Part shown: positions 1 to 8,087 of the stretch, one piece after another | Position numbering within the stretch: the first letter of the stretch is position 1 | Layout of the letters: each line of letters starts with the position of its first letter | NCBI GenBank assembly: GCA_013821865.1 | Contig: PNJM01000016.1 | Span: 1 to 17,730 of the forward strand | Reading direction: 5' to 3' | DNA: 17,730 nucleotides | DNA from: Rhodocyclaceae bacterium | Lineage (GTDB): Bacteria; Pseudomonadota; Gammaproteobacteria; Burkholderiales; Rhodocyclaceae | The notes under the pieces: model-generated | Database searches by the model: none | Told to the model about the DNA's origin: nothing | Seen by the model: only the letters and a program-made list of their open reading frames with translations | Translations under genes and position numbers: made by a program

Positions 1-999
1 GCTTCACGCCTGGATATCTACGCGCCGGACGGCAGCCGGGTGGAGATTACGGGGCGTCTCGCCTTTCTGCCGCGCATGCACCTCGACGACACGCTGCGCC
101 GCGCCGCGACGGCCGCCGGCGCGCGCTTTCTCGCGCCGCTGCGGCTGGCCGCTTTCGTCTGGCATGACGGGGTCGTGCAGGGTGCGCGCTTCAAGGCGTC
201 CGGCAGCCGCTATGAGGTCAGCGTGGGCGCGCGACTGGTGGTGCTCGCGACGGGTGCGGCCCCGGCGCCGCTGGAGCTTGCCGGCGTGTGCCTGCGCAAG
301 GCGCCGAGCGGCATCGCGCTGCGCGGCTACTTCCGCGCCGAGCGCCTGGCGGGAGAGCTCGACAACCCGTGCATCTCCTTCGACCGCAGTATCTGCCCCG
401 GCTACGGCTGGGTTTTTCCCGGGCCCGACGGTGTCTTCAATGTCGGCGCAGGCTACTTTCACGATGCCCGCCGCCTCCCCGACGCGGGCAGCGTGCGGCG
501 CGTTTTCGCCGCCTTCGTCGAGCGTTTTCCCCCGGCGCGGCGCGTCGTCGCGCAGGGCGAGCCCATCGCCCCACTGAAGGGCGCGCCCCTGCGCACCGCC
601 CTCAAGGGCGCGCTCCTCGCGCGCCGCGGCCTGCTCGTTGCTGGCGAGGCGGCCGGCAGCACTTATTCCTTCAGCGGCGAGGGCATCGGCAAAGCCCTGG
701 AGACAGGCGTCCTCGCCGGCGAGCAGGCCGTCGCCTTGTTCCATGGCCATCTCGACGAGACGATGCTGGCCGCCGCCTACACGGACAGGGTGATGACCGG
801 GCTGGCGCCCCGTTTTGCCGCCTACGAGGCCGCGCAGCGCTGGCTGTCGTATCCCGCGGTGTGCAATTTCATCGCCGCGCGGGCGCGCCGCAGCGCCCGC
901 CTGCGCGAACAGCTCGCAGGCCTCCTGGCCGAATCGGGCCAGCCCGGGGAGCTGTTCTCGTGGCGGGGCCTGCTGCGGCTCCTGGTCGCGCGAAGCTGA
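1..999 (+). CDS. Geranylgeranyl reductase family FAD-dependent oxidoreductase, 5' end outside window
   Basis: The frame is open from the first base, so the N-terminal FAD-binding Rossmann segment lies upstream of the window and only about 332 C-terminal residues are present. The body carries two hallmarks of this flavoprotein family. One is PGYGWVFPGPDGVFNVGAG, encoded at about 397-453. The other is VAGEAAGSTYSFSGEGIGKA, encoded at about 637-696, which is the GD/GE-A-A-G...GEGI segment that closes over the FAD. Family members reduce isoprenoid double bonds (geranylgeranyl groups of chlorophyll or archaeal lipids) or act as less specific NAD(P)/FAD oxidoreductases. In a betaproteobacterium the substrate cannot be read from sequence. 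The gene ends in TGA at 997-999 and is followed by a transposase scrap, so it is probably not co-transcribed with asmA. The GTG at base 40 is internal and not a credible start. Confidence 0.85.
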   Translation, partial: ASRLDIYAPDGSRVEITGRLAFLPRMHLDDTLRRAATAAGARFLAPLRLAAFVWHDGVVQGARFKASGSRYEVSVGARLVVLATGAAPAPLELAGVCLRKAPSGIALRGYFRAERLAGELDNPCISFDRSICPGYGWVFPGPDGVFNVGAGYFHDARRLPDAGSVRRVFAAFVERFPPARRVVAQGEPIAPLKGAPLRTALKGALLARRGLLVAGEAAGSTYSFSGEGIGKALETGVLAGEQAVALFHGHLDETMLAAAYTDRVMTGLAPRFAAYEAAQRWLSYPAVCNFIAARARRSARLREQLAGLLAESGQPGELFSWRGLLRLLVARS

Positions 1000-1055
1000 G
1001 CCGGGACGAGGGATTGCCTGCTCGGTCGAGCGATCAGCGGACGCCGGGACAAACC

Positions 1056-1304
1056 ATGAGCCACAAGCCCCTCAACCTGCTGCGAGCCATTGGCCTGGTT
1101 GGCACCGAACTGGCGCGCGCCCAGGTCGGAACGATTCGCACCCGTTTGCTCAAGATCGGTGCGGTCATCGTGCGCAATACCCGTTGCGTTCGCTTCTTCC
1201 TCGCCAGCGCATTTCCCTATCAGAGCCTCTTCCAGACCGTTGCCCAGCGCTTCGCATCCATCCGATTTACATATACATATCGCGTATTTTCTCTGCTAAC
1301 CTGA
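1056..1304 (+). pseudogene. IS1380-type transposase, C-terminal remnant
   Basis: An 82-codon reading frame begins at ATG 1056 and ends at TGA 1302-1304. It reads LLRAIGLVGTELARAQVGT, then IRTRLLKIGAVIVRNTRCVR and FFLASAFPYQSLFQ. This is the pattern of the extreme C-terminus of IS1380-family DDE transposases, which typically have an A-x-x-G-T-I-R-x-x-L-L-K-I-G-A block, a basic R-R-V block, then L/M-A-S-A-x-P-Y/W-Q. The DDE catalytic core is absent, and the flanking bases 1000-1055 do not extend the match in any frame I checked. It is therefore a dead 3' scrap of an insertion sequence, not a functional gene. The last 13 or so residues after TVAQRF are read-through. No terminal inverted repeat or target duplication could be identified. 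Confidence 0.72.
1266..1294 (+). promoter_or_regulatory. AT-rich patch upstream of asmA, possible promoter
   Basis: Between the transposase scrap and asmA lies the only strongly AT-rich stretch in this part of the window, including TTTACA at 1266-1271, ATACATAT around 1273-1280 and TATTTT at 1285-1290. TTTACA differs from the -35 consensus at one base, but the 13-bp gap to TATTTT is too short. No pair with normal spacing stands out. It could equally be the outer end of the lost insertion sequence. Confidence 0.25.
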
Positions 1305-1333
1305 TTGCCCCTTCCGATTGGCCCGGAGATTCC

Positions 1334-2995
1334 GTGAAGGCGCTGAAATATATTGCTTTTTCCGTGGGCGGACTGGTGGCGCTCGTCATCGCGGCAATGG
1401 TTTTCATTGTCGCCACGTTCGATGCCAACAAGCTCAAGGGCGAGATCACCCAGGTCGTCAGGGACAAGAAGCAGCGAACGCTGAAAATCGAGGGTGATCT
1501 CGCGTTGTCGTTCTGGCCCTCGATCGGCGTCAAGTTCGGCAAGACGTCTCTCTCGGAGCACAAGAGCGAACAGGTCTTTGCCACCCTCGACGGCGCACAC
1601 GTCACGGTCGCGCTGATGCCCCTGCTCGGGAAGCGGGTCGTGGTCGACACCATAGAGCTGGGCGGCGTGAAGGCCGCGCTGCTGCGCCGCAAGGACGGTA
1701 CGCTGAACATAGACGACCTGCTCTCCAGGGATCCCGACGAGCCGGAGACGGTCCGCTTCGACATTGCCGGCCTCAGGGTCTCCAATGCCCAACTCGATTG
1801 GCGCGACGAGAAAACCGGCCAGGCGCTTGCGCTGTCCGGCCTCAATCTTTCCGCCGGCCGCCTGGCCAGTGCCGCCGAAGGCAATCTCGATCTGGCGGCC
1901 AGGATGACGGGAGACAAGCCGACAAGCGCTGCCGACATCAGGCTCGCCGGCCGCTACCGCTACGATCTCGGCCAGAAGCTGTTCGGCTTCAGCAAGCTCG
2001 ACGCCAGGGCGAGCGGCGACCTTGCCGGCATCGAGGGCCTCGATCTGGCGCTTTCCACCGGCACGCTGCAGGTGCAGCCGACCAAGGGCGAACTCGCGCT
2101 GGAAGGCGTCTCGCTTTCCGCCAGGGGCAAGGGGGGGACGGACAGCTTCGATGTGAAGATCGATGCGCCGAAGCTGGTCGTGGCCGCCGACAAGACGAGC
2201 GGCGCGGCCATCACTGCGGTGCTGAAGCTTACCGGCGCCCAGCGCAGCGTCGATGCCAGGCTCAACCTGTCCGGCGTCGAAGGCAGCAGCCAGGCACTCA
2301 GGATCGCCAAGCTGGCGCTCGACCTCGATGCGAAGCAGGGCGAGACCGCCGTGAAGGGCGCGCTCCAGTCCCCGCTTGCCGCCAACACGGCCGCATGGAC
2401 CGTCGAGCTGCCGAGCATCACCGGAGAGATCAGCGTCGCCAACCCGCAGATGCCGATGAAGAGCGTCAGGCTGCCCATTGCCGCCAATCTGTGCGCCGAT
2501 CTGGCGAAGCGGCAGGCGTCGGTCGGCGTCGGCACGCAGTTCGACGAAAGCAGGATCGCCGCGAAAATCGATGTCTCCCGCTTCAGCCCGCTCGCGTTCG
2601 GCTTCGACCTCGACATCGACCGCCTCAACGTCGACAAGTACTTCCCGCCCAGGCCGGCCGCCGCCGGCGAGAAGAAGCCGGAGCAGCCGCTCGACTTCTC
2701 GGTGCTCAGGGGGCTCGACGCCAATGGCACGGTCAGGATCGGCCAGCTGCAGGTCGCCAACGTCAAGGCCAGCAACGTCCGCCTGGAGGTGAAGGCCAGC
2801 AACGGCAGGCTCGATGTGGCGCCGCATTCGGCCAGTCTCTACAACGGCAGCCTTTCGGGCGCGCTCTCGGGCCGGCGGGGCCGCCGTGCTACCATCGCGG
2901 CCCTATGGACTGGATACCCATCCTGCACGCCCTCGTTCTCGGCATCGTCGAGGGCCTCACCGAGTTTCTGCCCGTCTCCTCGACCGGCCACCTGA
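1334..2995 (+). CDS. AsmA family protein, C-terminally truncated (probable pseudogene)
   Basis: Translation from GTG 1334 gives a signal-anchor helix (about residues 5-27) followed by AsmA N-terminal features. These include [23 protein letters not shown] written in two parts ([11 protein letters not shown], then [10 protein letters not shown]), [17 protein letters not shown], and [20 protein letters not shown]. AsmA-like proteins are inner-membrane anchored, largely periplasmic beta-rich proteins linked to outer-membrane assembly and lipid transport. The familiar sequence continues to about residue 512, ending [19 protein letters not shown] near base 2869, where homologues continue for a further C-terminal domain. 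Here the frame instead reads about 41 arginine/serine/proline-rich residues to TGA 2993-2995, and those codons overlap the start of uppP. The 3' part of asmA is therefore missing at a clean junction. Half of its Arg codons are AGG, unlike its neighbours. The long in-frame extension upstream of GTG 1334 overlaps other genes and is not coding. Confidence 0.75.
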   Translation: MKALKYIAFSVGGLVALVIAAMVFIVATFDANKLKGEITQVVRDKKQRTLKIEGDLALSFWPSIGVKFGKTSLSEHKSEQVFATLDGAHVTVALMPLLGKRVVVDTIELGGVKAALLRRKDGTLNIDDLLSRDPDEPETVRFDIAGLRVSNAQLDWRDEKTGQALALSGLNLSAGRLASAAEGNLDLAARMTGDKPTSAADIRLAGRYRYDLGQKLFGFSKLDARASGDLAGIEGLDLALSTGTLQVQPTKGELALEGVSLSARGKGGTDSFDVKIDAPKLVVAADKTSGAAITAVLKLTGAQRSVDARLNLSGVEGSSQALRIAKLALDLDAKQGETAVKGALQSPLAANTAAWTVELPSITGEISVANPQMPMKSVRLPIAANLCADLAKRQASVGVGTQFDESRIAAKIDVSRFSPLAFGFDLDIDRLNVDKYFPPRPAAAGEKKPEQPLDFSVLRGLDANGTVRIGQLQVANVKASNVRLEVKASNGRLDVAPHSASLYNGSLSGALSGRRGRRATIAALWTGYPSCTPSFSASSRASPSFCPSPRPAT

Positions 2996-3729
2996 TCCTC
3001 GCCGGCGACCTGCTCGGTTTCAACGACGAGCGCGGCAAGCTGTTCGAGATCGTCATCCAGACCGGCGCCATCCTCGCCGTGTGCTGGGAATACCGTGCCA
3101 AAATCGGCGCGGTCGCGCGCGGCCTCGGCAGCGACCGCGGCGCGCGGCGCTTCGTGCTCAACCTGGCCATCGCCTTCATGCCGCTGGCCGTGCTCGGCCT
3201 GCTCTTCCACAAGGCGATCAAGGCGCACCTGTTCCAGCCCGTTCCCGTGGCGCTGGCCTTCATCCTCGGCGGCATCGTCATCCTCTGGGCCGAGCGGCGC
3301 CGGCACGTGATCCGCATCGAGTCGGTGGACGATCTCACCTGGCGCGACGCGCTGAAGCTGGGCCTCGCCCAGGCCTTCGCCCTCATTCCCGGCACCTCGC
3401 GCTCGGGTGCCACCATCATCGGCGGCCTGTTCTTCGGCTTGAGCCGCAAGGCCGCCACCGAGTTCTCCTTCTTTCTCGCCATCCCGACGCTGTTTGCCGC
3501 CACGGCGTACCAGCTGTGGAAGGAGCGCGCCCTGCTCAACGCCGACGATATCGGCATGTGGGCGGTCGGCTTCATTTCGGCCTTTGTCTCCGCTTTTCTG
3601 TGCGTGCGCTGGCTGCTGCGTTATATCAGCACGCACGACTTCAGCTTCTTCGCCTGGTATCGCATCGTCTTCGGCCTGGTGGTAATCGCCACCGCCTATA
3701 CCGGCGTCGTAGACTGGACGAATCCCTGA
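2905..3729 (+). CDS. uppP: Undecaprenyl-diphosphatase (BacA/UppP family)
   Basis: A 274-residue integral membrane protein that dephosphorylates undecaprenyl diphosphate to the monophosphate, recycling the lipid carrier for peptidoglycan and other envelope glycans and giving bacitracin tolerance. Both signature regions are intact: [17 protein letters not shown] from about residue 16 (the two Glu and the following Ser/Thr/His), and [10 protein letters not shown] at about 162-171 with the catalytic-site Arg near 166. Several hydrophobic helices follow, and the total length is normal for the family. The ATG at 2905 is the only reasonable start and gives the expected [21 protein letters not shown]-terminus. 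The start lies only about 35 bp after the asmA deletion junction, so its native upstream region may be altered. The next gene begins 7 bp downstream. Confidence 0.96.
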   Translation: MDWIPILHALVLGIVEGLTEFLPVSSTGHLILAGDLLGFNDERGKLFEIVIQTGAILAVCWEYRAKIGAVARGLGSDRGARRFVLNLAIAFMPLAVLGLLFHKAIKAHLFQPVPVALAFILGGIVILWAERRRHVIRIESVDDLTWRDALKLGLAQAFALIPGTSRSGATIIGGLFFGLSRKAATEFSFFLAIPTLFAATAYQLWKERALLNADDIGMWAVGFISAFVSAFLCVRWLLRYISTHDFSFFAWYRIVFGLVVIATAYTGVVDWTNP

Positions 3730-3736
3730 GGCTGTC

Positions 3737-4306
3737 GTGATCGTCTATCTGCACGGCTTCCGTTCCTCGCCGCAATCGAACAAGGCGCGCCGGCTCAAGG
3801 CGCACATGGAGGCGCTCGGCTTCGGCCATCTGTTCTGGTGCGGGCAGTTGCCCGCTTCGCCGCGCGAGGCGATCGCCCTGGCCGAGGCGCAGATCGCATC
3901 GAGCGCGACGCCGGTCACGGTCGTCGGCAGTTCGCTGGGCGGGTACTACGCAACCTATCTCGCCGAAAAGCATGGCCTCAGGGCGGTGCCGATCAATCCG
4001 GCGGTGGTGGCGCATCTCTCGCTCGCCGAGTTCGTCGGCCCGCAGACCAACCTGTATACCGGCGAGATGTTTGACTTCCGGCCGGAATACATCGACGAGC
4101 TGCGCGCCATCGAGGCGCCGAAACTCTCGCACCCGGAGAACTTCCTGCTCCTCGCCGAGACCGGCGACGAGGTGCTGGATTACCGCCAGGCGGTGGCGAA
4201 GTACGCCGGCTGCCGCCAAGTGGTGCTCGAAGGCGGCGACCACAGCTTCACACGCTTCGGCGACTACATGGACACGATCCTGCGATTCGCCGGGCTGCGG
4301 CCGTGA
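3737..4306 (+). CDS. YqiA/YcfP family alpha/beta-fold esterase
   Basis: This 189-residue alpha/beta hydrolase starts at GTG 3737, the first position giving the canonical MIVYLHGFRSSPQSNKA N-terminus. The nucleophile elbow is GSSLGG with Ser66. The acid is in GDEVLDY (Asp144 or Asp148) and the base is His169 in GGDHSF, the arrangement of E. coli YqiA, a small intracellular esterase with short-chain acyl ester activity. The physiological substrate is not known for the family. It sits 7 bp after uppP and shares 4 bp with the following methyltransferase (stop TGA inside GTGA), so the three genes are probably co-transcribed. Confidence 0.88.
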   Translation: MIVYLHGFRSSPQSNKARRLKAHMEALGFGHLFWCGQLPASPREAIALAEAQIASSATPVTVVGSSLGGYYATYLAEKHGLRAVPINPAVVAHLSLAEFVGPQTNLYTGEMFDFRPEYIDELRAIEAPKLSHPENFLLLAETGDEVLDYRQAVAKYAGCRQVVLEGGDHSFTRFGDYMDTILRFAGLRP

Positions 4307-5133
4307 GCTTCGATCCCGCCCGCTTCAAGCGCGAAGAGCGCGCCGGCTACAACCTCATCGCCGCACGCTATGCGGCCGGCTCGGATTTGCGCGCCGGCCT
4401 CAACGCCGCCCTGCTCGATGCGGGCGACCTGAGGCCGGGCCAGTACGTGCTCGACTTGGCCAGTGGCCCGGGCATCCTGGCCCGCGAGGCGGCGGGGCGT
4501 ATTGCGGGCGGCCTGGCGGTGGCGGGCGACATCGCCGAGCTGGCGCTGCGCGAGGGCCAATTGCGCGCGCAGGAGGAAAAAAACGGGTGCATCGGCTTCG
4601 CCGCGGCGGACGCCGAGCGCCTGTGTTTCCCGGATGGCGCCTTCGACCGCATCCTGTGCGGCCTTGGCCTGATGTTCTTTCCCGACGTGCCGCGTGCCCT
4701 GGCGGAGATGAAGCGCGTGCTCAGGCCCGGCGGCCGCGTGGTGTTCTCGGTGTGGGGCGAGGCGGCGCGGGTGCCGCTGGTATCCTGCGCCCTGCAATGC
4801 ATCCGGCGCATCCTGCCGCCGCCGAAGGCGGAACGCCTGTCGCCCTTCCGCTTCGGCCAGCCGGCCCTGCTGCGGCAGACGCTGGAGGCGGCGGGATTCA
4901 CGGACGTCGAACTGCATGCCCACACGCTCAGCTGCGCCTTTGCCTCGTCCCAGGATTACTGGCAGGCCTTCCGCGATCTCGCCGGCGGCGCGGCGGCGGG
5001 CCTGTCGCGCCTGCCGGCGGAGACCCTCGAGCGGCTGGGCCGCGAGGTGGCGCAGGAACTGGCGCCCTGCCGGCAAGGCGAAGGCTATGTGCCGGAGAGC
5101 GAAGTCCTGATCGCCGCCGGGCGAAGGGTATAA
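4303..5133 (+). CDS. Class I SAM-dependent methyltransferase
   Basis: A 276-residue cytosolic methyltransferase. Motif I for S-adenosylmethionine binding is VLDLASGPGILAREA (about 49-63). An acidic residue after a second strand (VAGDIAEL) follows, then DAERLCFPDGAFDRILC (adenine-binding region and motif IV) and the post-motif helix FPDVPRALAEMKRVLRPGGR typical of Methyltransf_11/25 domains. The best-known relatives are UbiE-like and sterol/arsenite-type enzymes, but nothing in the C-terminal half identifies the acceptor, so no specific reaction is assigned. Start GTG 4303 overlaps the yqiA stop by 4 bp, a translational-coupling arrangement. Its TAA stop (5131-5133) is embedded in the -10-like TATAAT preceding the RNB gene. 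Confidence 0.85.
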   Translation: MSFDPARFKREERAGYNLIAARYAAGSDLRAGLNAALLDAGDLRPGQYVLDLASGPGILAREAAGRIAGGLAVAGDIAELALREGQLRAQEEKNGCIGFAAADAERLCFPDGAFDRILCGLGLMFFPDVPRALAEMKRVLRPGGRVVFSVWGEAARVPLVSCALQCIRRILPPPKAERLSPFRFGQPALLRQTLEAAGFTDVELHAHTLSCAFASSQDYWQAFRDLAGGAAAGLSRLPAETLERLGREVAQELAPCRQGEGYVPESEVLIAAGRRV

Positions 5134-5134
5134 T
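5107..5134 (+). promoter_or_regulatory. Putative sigma70 promoter for the RNB ribonuclease gene
   Basis: A perfect TATAAT hexamer lies at 5129-5134, overlapping the TAA stop of the methyltransferase. The best upstream partner is CTGATC at 5107-5112 with a 16-bp spacer, which matches TTGACA only in its TGA core. Initiation near 5141 would give a leader of about 30 nt before ATG 5172. A 7-bp perfect stem (5133-5139 with 5147-5153, 7-nt loop) sits across the start region. Confidence 0.45.
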
Positions 5135-5171
5135 GCGGGCTGCAACCCCGCATCCTGCCTGATTTTCCCCA

Positions 5172-7145
5172 ATGAATGTCCTGTTTGAAGAGGACGGCGC
5201 GTTCAAGGCCGGCGCCGTCCTCGCCGACAACGTGACCTCGCTCCAGGTCGAGCTGCCCGGCGGCAAGCGCGTCAAGGTCAAGGCCGCCAACGTGCTGCTG
5301 CGCTTCGCCCAGCCGTCCGCCGCGGACCTGCTCGATCGCGCCGAGGCCGATGCCGAAGGCATGGAAGCGGAGTTTCTCTGGGAGGTATGCGGCGACGGCG
5401 AGTTCTCCTTCGACGAACTGGCGCGCGAGTACTTCGGCCGCGCTCCCGAGCCGGTCGAAGCCGCCGCCATTTTGCTCCGCCTGCATGCGGCACCGATCCA
5501 TTTCCACCGCAAGGGCAAAGGGCGCTTCCGCAAGGCGCCGCCGGACATCCTCAAGGCGGCGCTGGCCGGGCTGGAAAAGAAGCGCCAGCAGGCGCTGGCC
5601 ATCGAGCGCATGGCGGGCGAGCTGAAGGCCGGGCAACTGCCGGCCGAGTTTCCGCCGCTGCTCAGGCAGCTCCTCTACAAACCGGACCGCAACCGCGGCG
5701 AGACCAAGGCGCTGGAACTGGCCTGCGAGGAGGTGCACCTGTCGGCCGCGCATCTTCTGGCGCGCTGCGGCGCCATTCCTTCGAGCCACGACTATCATTT
5801 CGACCGCTTCCTGTCCGAGCATTTTCCTCAAGGCACCGGCTTCGGCGAGTTCGAGGTGCCCGTCCTTGCTTACACCCCTGGCGCGCAGCGCCCGGATGGT
5901 CACCCCCTTTCCGGGGAAGGGGGCCGGGGGGATGGCTCATTGATGGGGAGAACGCTTGAACTGCCGCGAGCGGCAGTTCAAGCGTTCTCCATCGACGACG
6001 CCGCCACCACCGAGATCGACGATGCCTTTTCGGTAACCCCTTTGGCGGATGGCGGCTGGCGCATCGGCATCCACATCGCCGCGCCGGGTCTCGGCATCCG
6101 GCCGGGCTCGCCGCTCGGCGCCATCGCCCGCGGCCGGCTGTCCACCGTGTACATGCCCGGGCGCAAGATCACCATGCTGCCGGACGAGGTGGTCGAGCGT
6201 TTCACGCTCTCGGCCGGGCGCGAGTGTCCGGCGCTGTCGCTCTATCTCGACGTGGCATCCGATTTCATCCTGCGCGGCAGCGAGTCCCGCGTGGAACGCG
6301 TGCCGGTGGCGGCCAATCTGCGTCACCACGACATCGAGCCGGTGTTCAACGAGAAGACACTGGCCGAGGGCGGCCCGGATTTCGAGTACAAGCGCGAGCT
6401 CACGCTGCTGTGGGAACTGGCCACCGTGCTGGAAGCCGGCCGCGGCAAGCCTTCGGCCAACCAGGGCATGACGGAGTTCAGCTTTTACGTGGATTGGGCG
6501 CTGCCCGAGGGACGCGTCGACATCGTCGAGCGCAAGCGCGGTTCGCCGCTGGACAAGCTGGTGGCGGAACTGATGATCGCCGCCAATTCGACCTGGGGCA
6601 GGCTGCTGGCCGACGCCGGCATTGCCGCCATCTACCGGGCCCAGTCGAACGGCAAGGTGCGCATGACCACCGCCGCGGCGGCGCACGACGGCCTGGGGGT
6701 GGATTGCTATGCCTGGTCGAGTTCCCCGCTGCGCCGCTACGTCGATCTGCTGAACCAGTGGCAACTGCTGGCCCATCTTTCCGGCGAGGCGCCTGCGTTC
6801 ACGGCGCGCTCGGAGGCCCTGCTCTCGGCCATGCGCGACTTCGAGATCACCTATGCCGCCTACGCCGAATTCCAGCGCAACATGGAGCGCTACTGGTGCC
6901 TGCGCTGGCTGGTTCAGGAAAACGTCGCGGTAACGCCGGCGCGCGTCGTGCGCGAGAGCCTGGTGCGCCTGGAACGCGCCCCGCTTTTCCTGCGCTGCCC
7001 TTCGCTGCCGGCCTGCGACCCGCGCACCCGGGTCAGCGTGGCGGTTTCGGGCATCGACCTCCTCGACCTGGAAGCGCAATGTCGTTATCTGGAGACACTC
7101 GGAGCCGCTGTCGAAGTCTTCGATGACGAGGCGATTCCGGAGTAA
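5172..7145 (+). CDS. RNB-domain exoribonuclease (RNase II/VacB-like)
   Basis: A 657-residue protein of the RNase II superfamily, predicted to degrade RNA 3'->5' in the cytoplasm. The catalytic RNB signature AFSIDDAATTEIDDAFSV (about 271-288) keeps the metal-binding aspartates. Other RNB landmarks are YMPGRKITMLPDEVVERF, KLVAELMIAANSTWG, AIYRAQS and the terminal SSSPLRRYVDLLNQWQLLA. A short oligonucleotide-binding-like tail ends the protein. The N-terminal third is the helical and OB-like region of the shorter betaproteobacterial type. The oddity is residues about 234-265 (AYTPGAQRPDGHPLSGEGG..., then SLMGRTLELPR). This is a glycine-rich insert directly before the active-site motif, encoded by two inverted-repeat structures. 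The frame is kept, so the enzyme is probably still made. ATG 5172 is used; no strong ribosome-binding site is visible. Confidence 0.92.
   Translation: MNVLFEEDGAFKAGAVLADNVTSLQVELPGGKRVKVKAANVLLRFAQPSAADLLDRAEADAEGMEAEFLWEVCGDGEFSFDELAREYFGRAPEPVEAAAILLRLHAAPIHFHRKGKGRFRKAPPDILKAALAGLEKKRQQALAIERMAGELKAGQLPAEFPPLLRQLLYKPDRNRGETKALELACEEVHLSAAHLLARCGAIPSSHDYHFDRFLSEHFPQGTGFGEFEVPVLAYTPGAQRPDGHPLSGEGGRGDGSLMGRTLELPRAAVQAFSIDDAATTEIDDAFSVTPLADGGWRIGIHIAAPGLGIRPGSPLGAIARGRLSTVYMPGRKITMLPDEVVERFTLSAGRECPALSLYLDVASDFILRGSESRVERVPVAANLRHHDIEPVFNEKTLAEGGPDFEYKRELTLLWELATVLEAGRGKPSANQGMTEFSFYVDWALPEGRVDIVERKRGSPLDKLVAELMIAANSTWGRLLADAGIAAIYRAQSNGKVRMTTAAAAHDGLGVDCYAWSSSPLRRYVDLLNQWQLLAHLSGEAPAFTARSEALLSAMRDFEITYAAYAEFQRNMERYWCLRWLVQENVAVTPARVVRESLVRLERAPLFLRCPSLPACDPRTRVSVAVSGIDLLDLEAQCRYLETLGAAVEVFDDEAIPE
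5903..5923 (+). repeat. G/C-tract hairpin inside the RNB gene insert
   Basis: CCCCCTT (5903-5909) pairs with AAGGGGG (5917-5923) around a 7-nt loop, followed by a further G run to 5931. The translated form, PLSGEGGRGDG, resembles the P-L-S/P-x-G-E-G peptides produced when C-rich/G-rich dispersed intergenic repeats fall inside genes. Its membership in a repeat family is inferred, not shown. Confidence 0.55.
5947..5990 (+). repeat. Perfect 44-bp palindrome inside the RNB gene
   Basis: The left arm 5947-5967 (begins GGAGAACGCTTGAACTG) is the exact reverse complement of the right arm 5970-5990 (ends CAGTTCAAGCGTTCTCC). The arms are 21 bp with no mismatch and are separated only by GA at 5968-5969. 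Pairing stops immediately outside (G 5946 versus A 5991). The right arm encodes the conserved approach to the catalytic motif (AAVQAFS), so it is probably the original sequence and the left arm an inverted copy of it. Confidence 0.95.
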
Positions 7146-7156
7146 AATCCGGCTCC

Positions 7157-8080
7157 ATGCCTGAGCGCACGGTTGCTTCGCTTCGTCAAACAGCGGCTAT
7201 GAGAATGGCCTGGCCGGCCTGGCTTGCGCGCATGGACCCGGCCAGCCGTGGCTTCACCCTGGCGCTGATCGCCTCGCTTTTCTTCCACGCCGTGGTCCTT
7301 TCCATTCACTTCAAGCTCCCCGACGCGCTCAAGCGGGCCAGGGACGCCACGCTCGAGGTCGTGCTGGTCAACAGCAAGAGCGCGCGCAAGCCCTCCGATG
7401 CGCAGGCGAAGGCCCAGGCCAATCTCGACGGCGGCGGCAACACCGACGAGAACCGGCGCGCCAAGACGTTCCTGCCCGCGAAGCGGGAGGTCCAGCCAGG
7501 CGACAACCTGATGGAGGCGCAGCGCCGCGTGCAGGAACTGGAAGTGCAGCAGAAAAAGCTGCTGGCGCAGGCGAGGAGCAGGAAAACCATTCAGGCCGAT
7601 GCGGCGAAAAGCGAACAGCAGCCCGAGCAGGCCGGCGTGAGCGGCCTGGATCTGGCGCAGAGCGCCCGGGCCATCGCCCGCATGGAAGCCCAGATCGAGC
7701 GCCAGATCGAGGAGTACAACAAGCGGCCGCGCAAGAAGTTCATCGGCGCGCGCACCGAGGAATACATAGCCGCGCAGTATCTCGAGGACTGGCGCCAGAA
7801 GGTCGAGCGCATCGGCAACCTCAACTACCCCGAAGCGGCCAAGGGCAGGCTCTACGGCAACCTGCTGCTCTACGTCGAGATCAAGAGCGACGGCAACCTC
7901 GAGCGCGTCGAGGTGCAGCGTTCCTCCGGCCACAGAATTCTCGACGAAGCGGCGCTGCGCATCGTGCGCATGGCGGCGCCTTACGGCAGTTTTTCGGCGG
8001 AACTGAAGCGTCAGACCGACATCGTTGCCTTCGCCCGCACCTGGGTGTTCACCAAGGCCGACCAGATCAGGTCTGAATGA
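7157..8080 (+). CDS. TonB family protein (energy transducer TonB-like)
   Basis: A 307-residue inner-membrane anchored protein with TonB architecture. A short cytoplasmic N-terminus and one membrane helix (about 32-50, [18 protein letters not shown]) with the usual His come first. A long charged periplasmic linker follows, likely coiled coil at about 115-180 ([18 protein letters not shown]). The C-terminal TonB domain (about 215-303) contains [20 protein letters not shown] and [15 protein letters not shown]. Such proteins pass proton-motive force from ExbB/ExbD to outer-membrane receptors, but no exbB/exbD or receptor gene is present here. It lies between the RNB gene and aroE. ATG 7157 follows a TAAAAT at 7143-7148 very closely. 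ATG 7199 ([11 protein letters not shown]) is a plausible alternative start. Confidence 0.87.
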   Translation: MPERTVASLRQTAAMRMAWPAWLARMDPASRGFTLALIASLFFHAVVLSIHFKLPDALKRARDATLEVVLVNSKSARKPSDAQAKAQANLDGGGNTDENRRAKTFLPAKREVQPGDNLMEAQRRVQELEVQQKKLLAQARSRKTIQADAAKSEQQPEQAGVSGLDLAQSARAIARMEAQIERQIEEYNKRPRKKFIGARTEEYIAAQYLEDWRQKVERIGNLNYPEAAKGRLYGNLLLYVEIKSDGNLERVEVQRSSGHRILDEAALRIVRMAAPYGSFSAELKRQTDIVAFARTWVFTKADQIRSE

Positions 8081-8087
8081 TTCCATC

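Noticed and set aside
815..1333. In-frame upstream extension of asmA
   Set aside because: It overlaps the reductase gene and transposase scrap in another frame. The membrane anchor and AsmA homology begin at GTG 1334.
1220..2827. Long minus-strand open frame opposite asmA
   Set aside because: It is a high-GC shadow of the AsmA frame; no recognisable domain, and composition is typical of antisense translation (Arg/Gly/Ala/Asp-rich).
5133..5153. Stem-loop as a rho-independent terminator
   Set aside because: The 7-bp stem is clean but no T tract follows directly; the next TTTT is 10 nt downstream.
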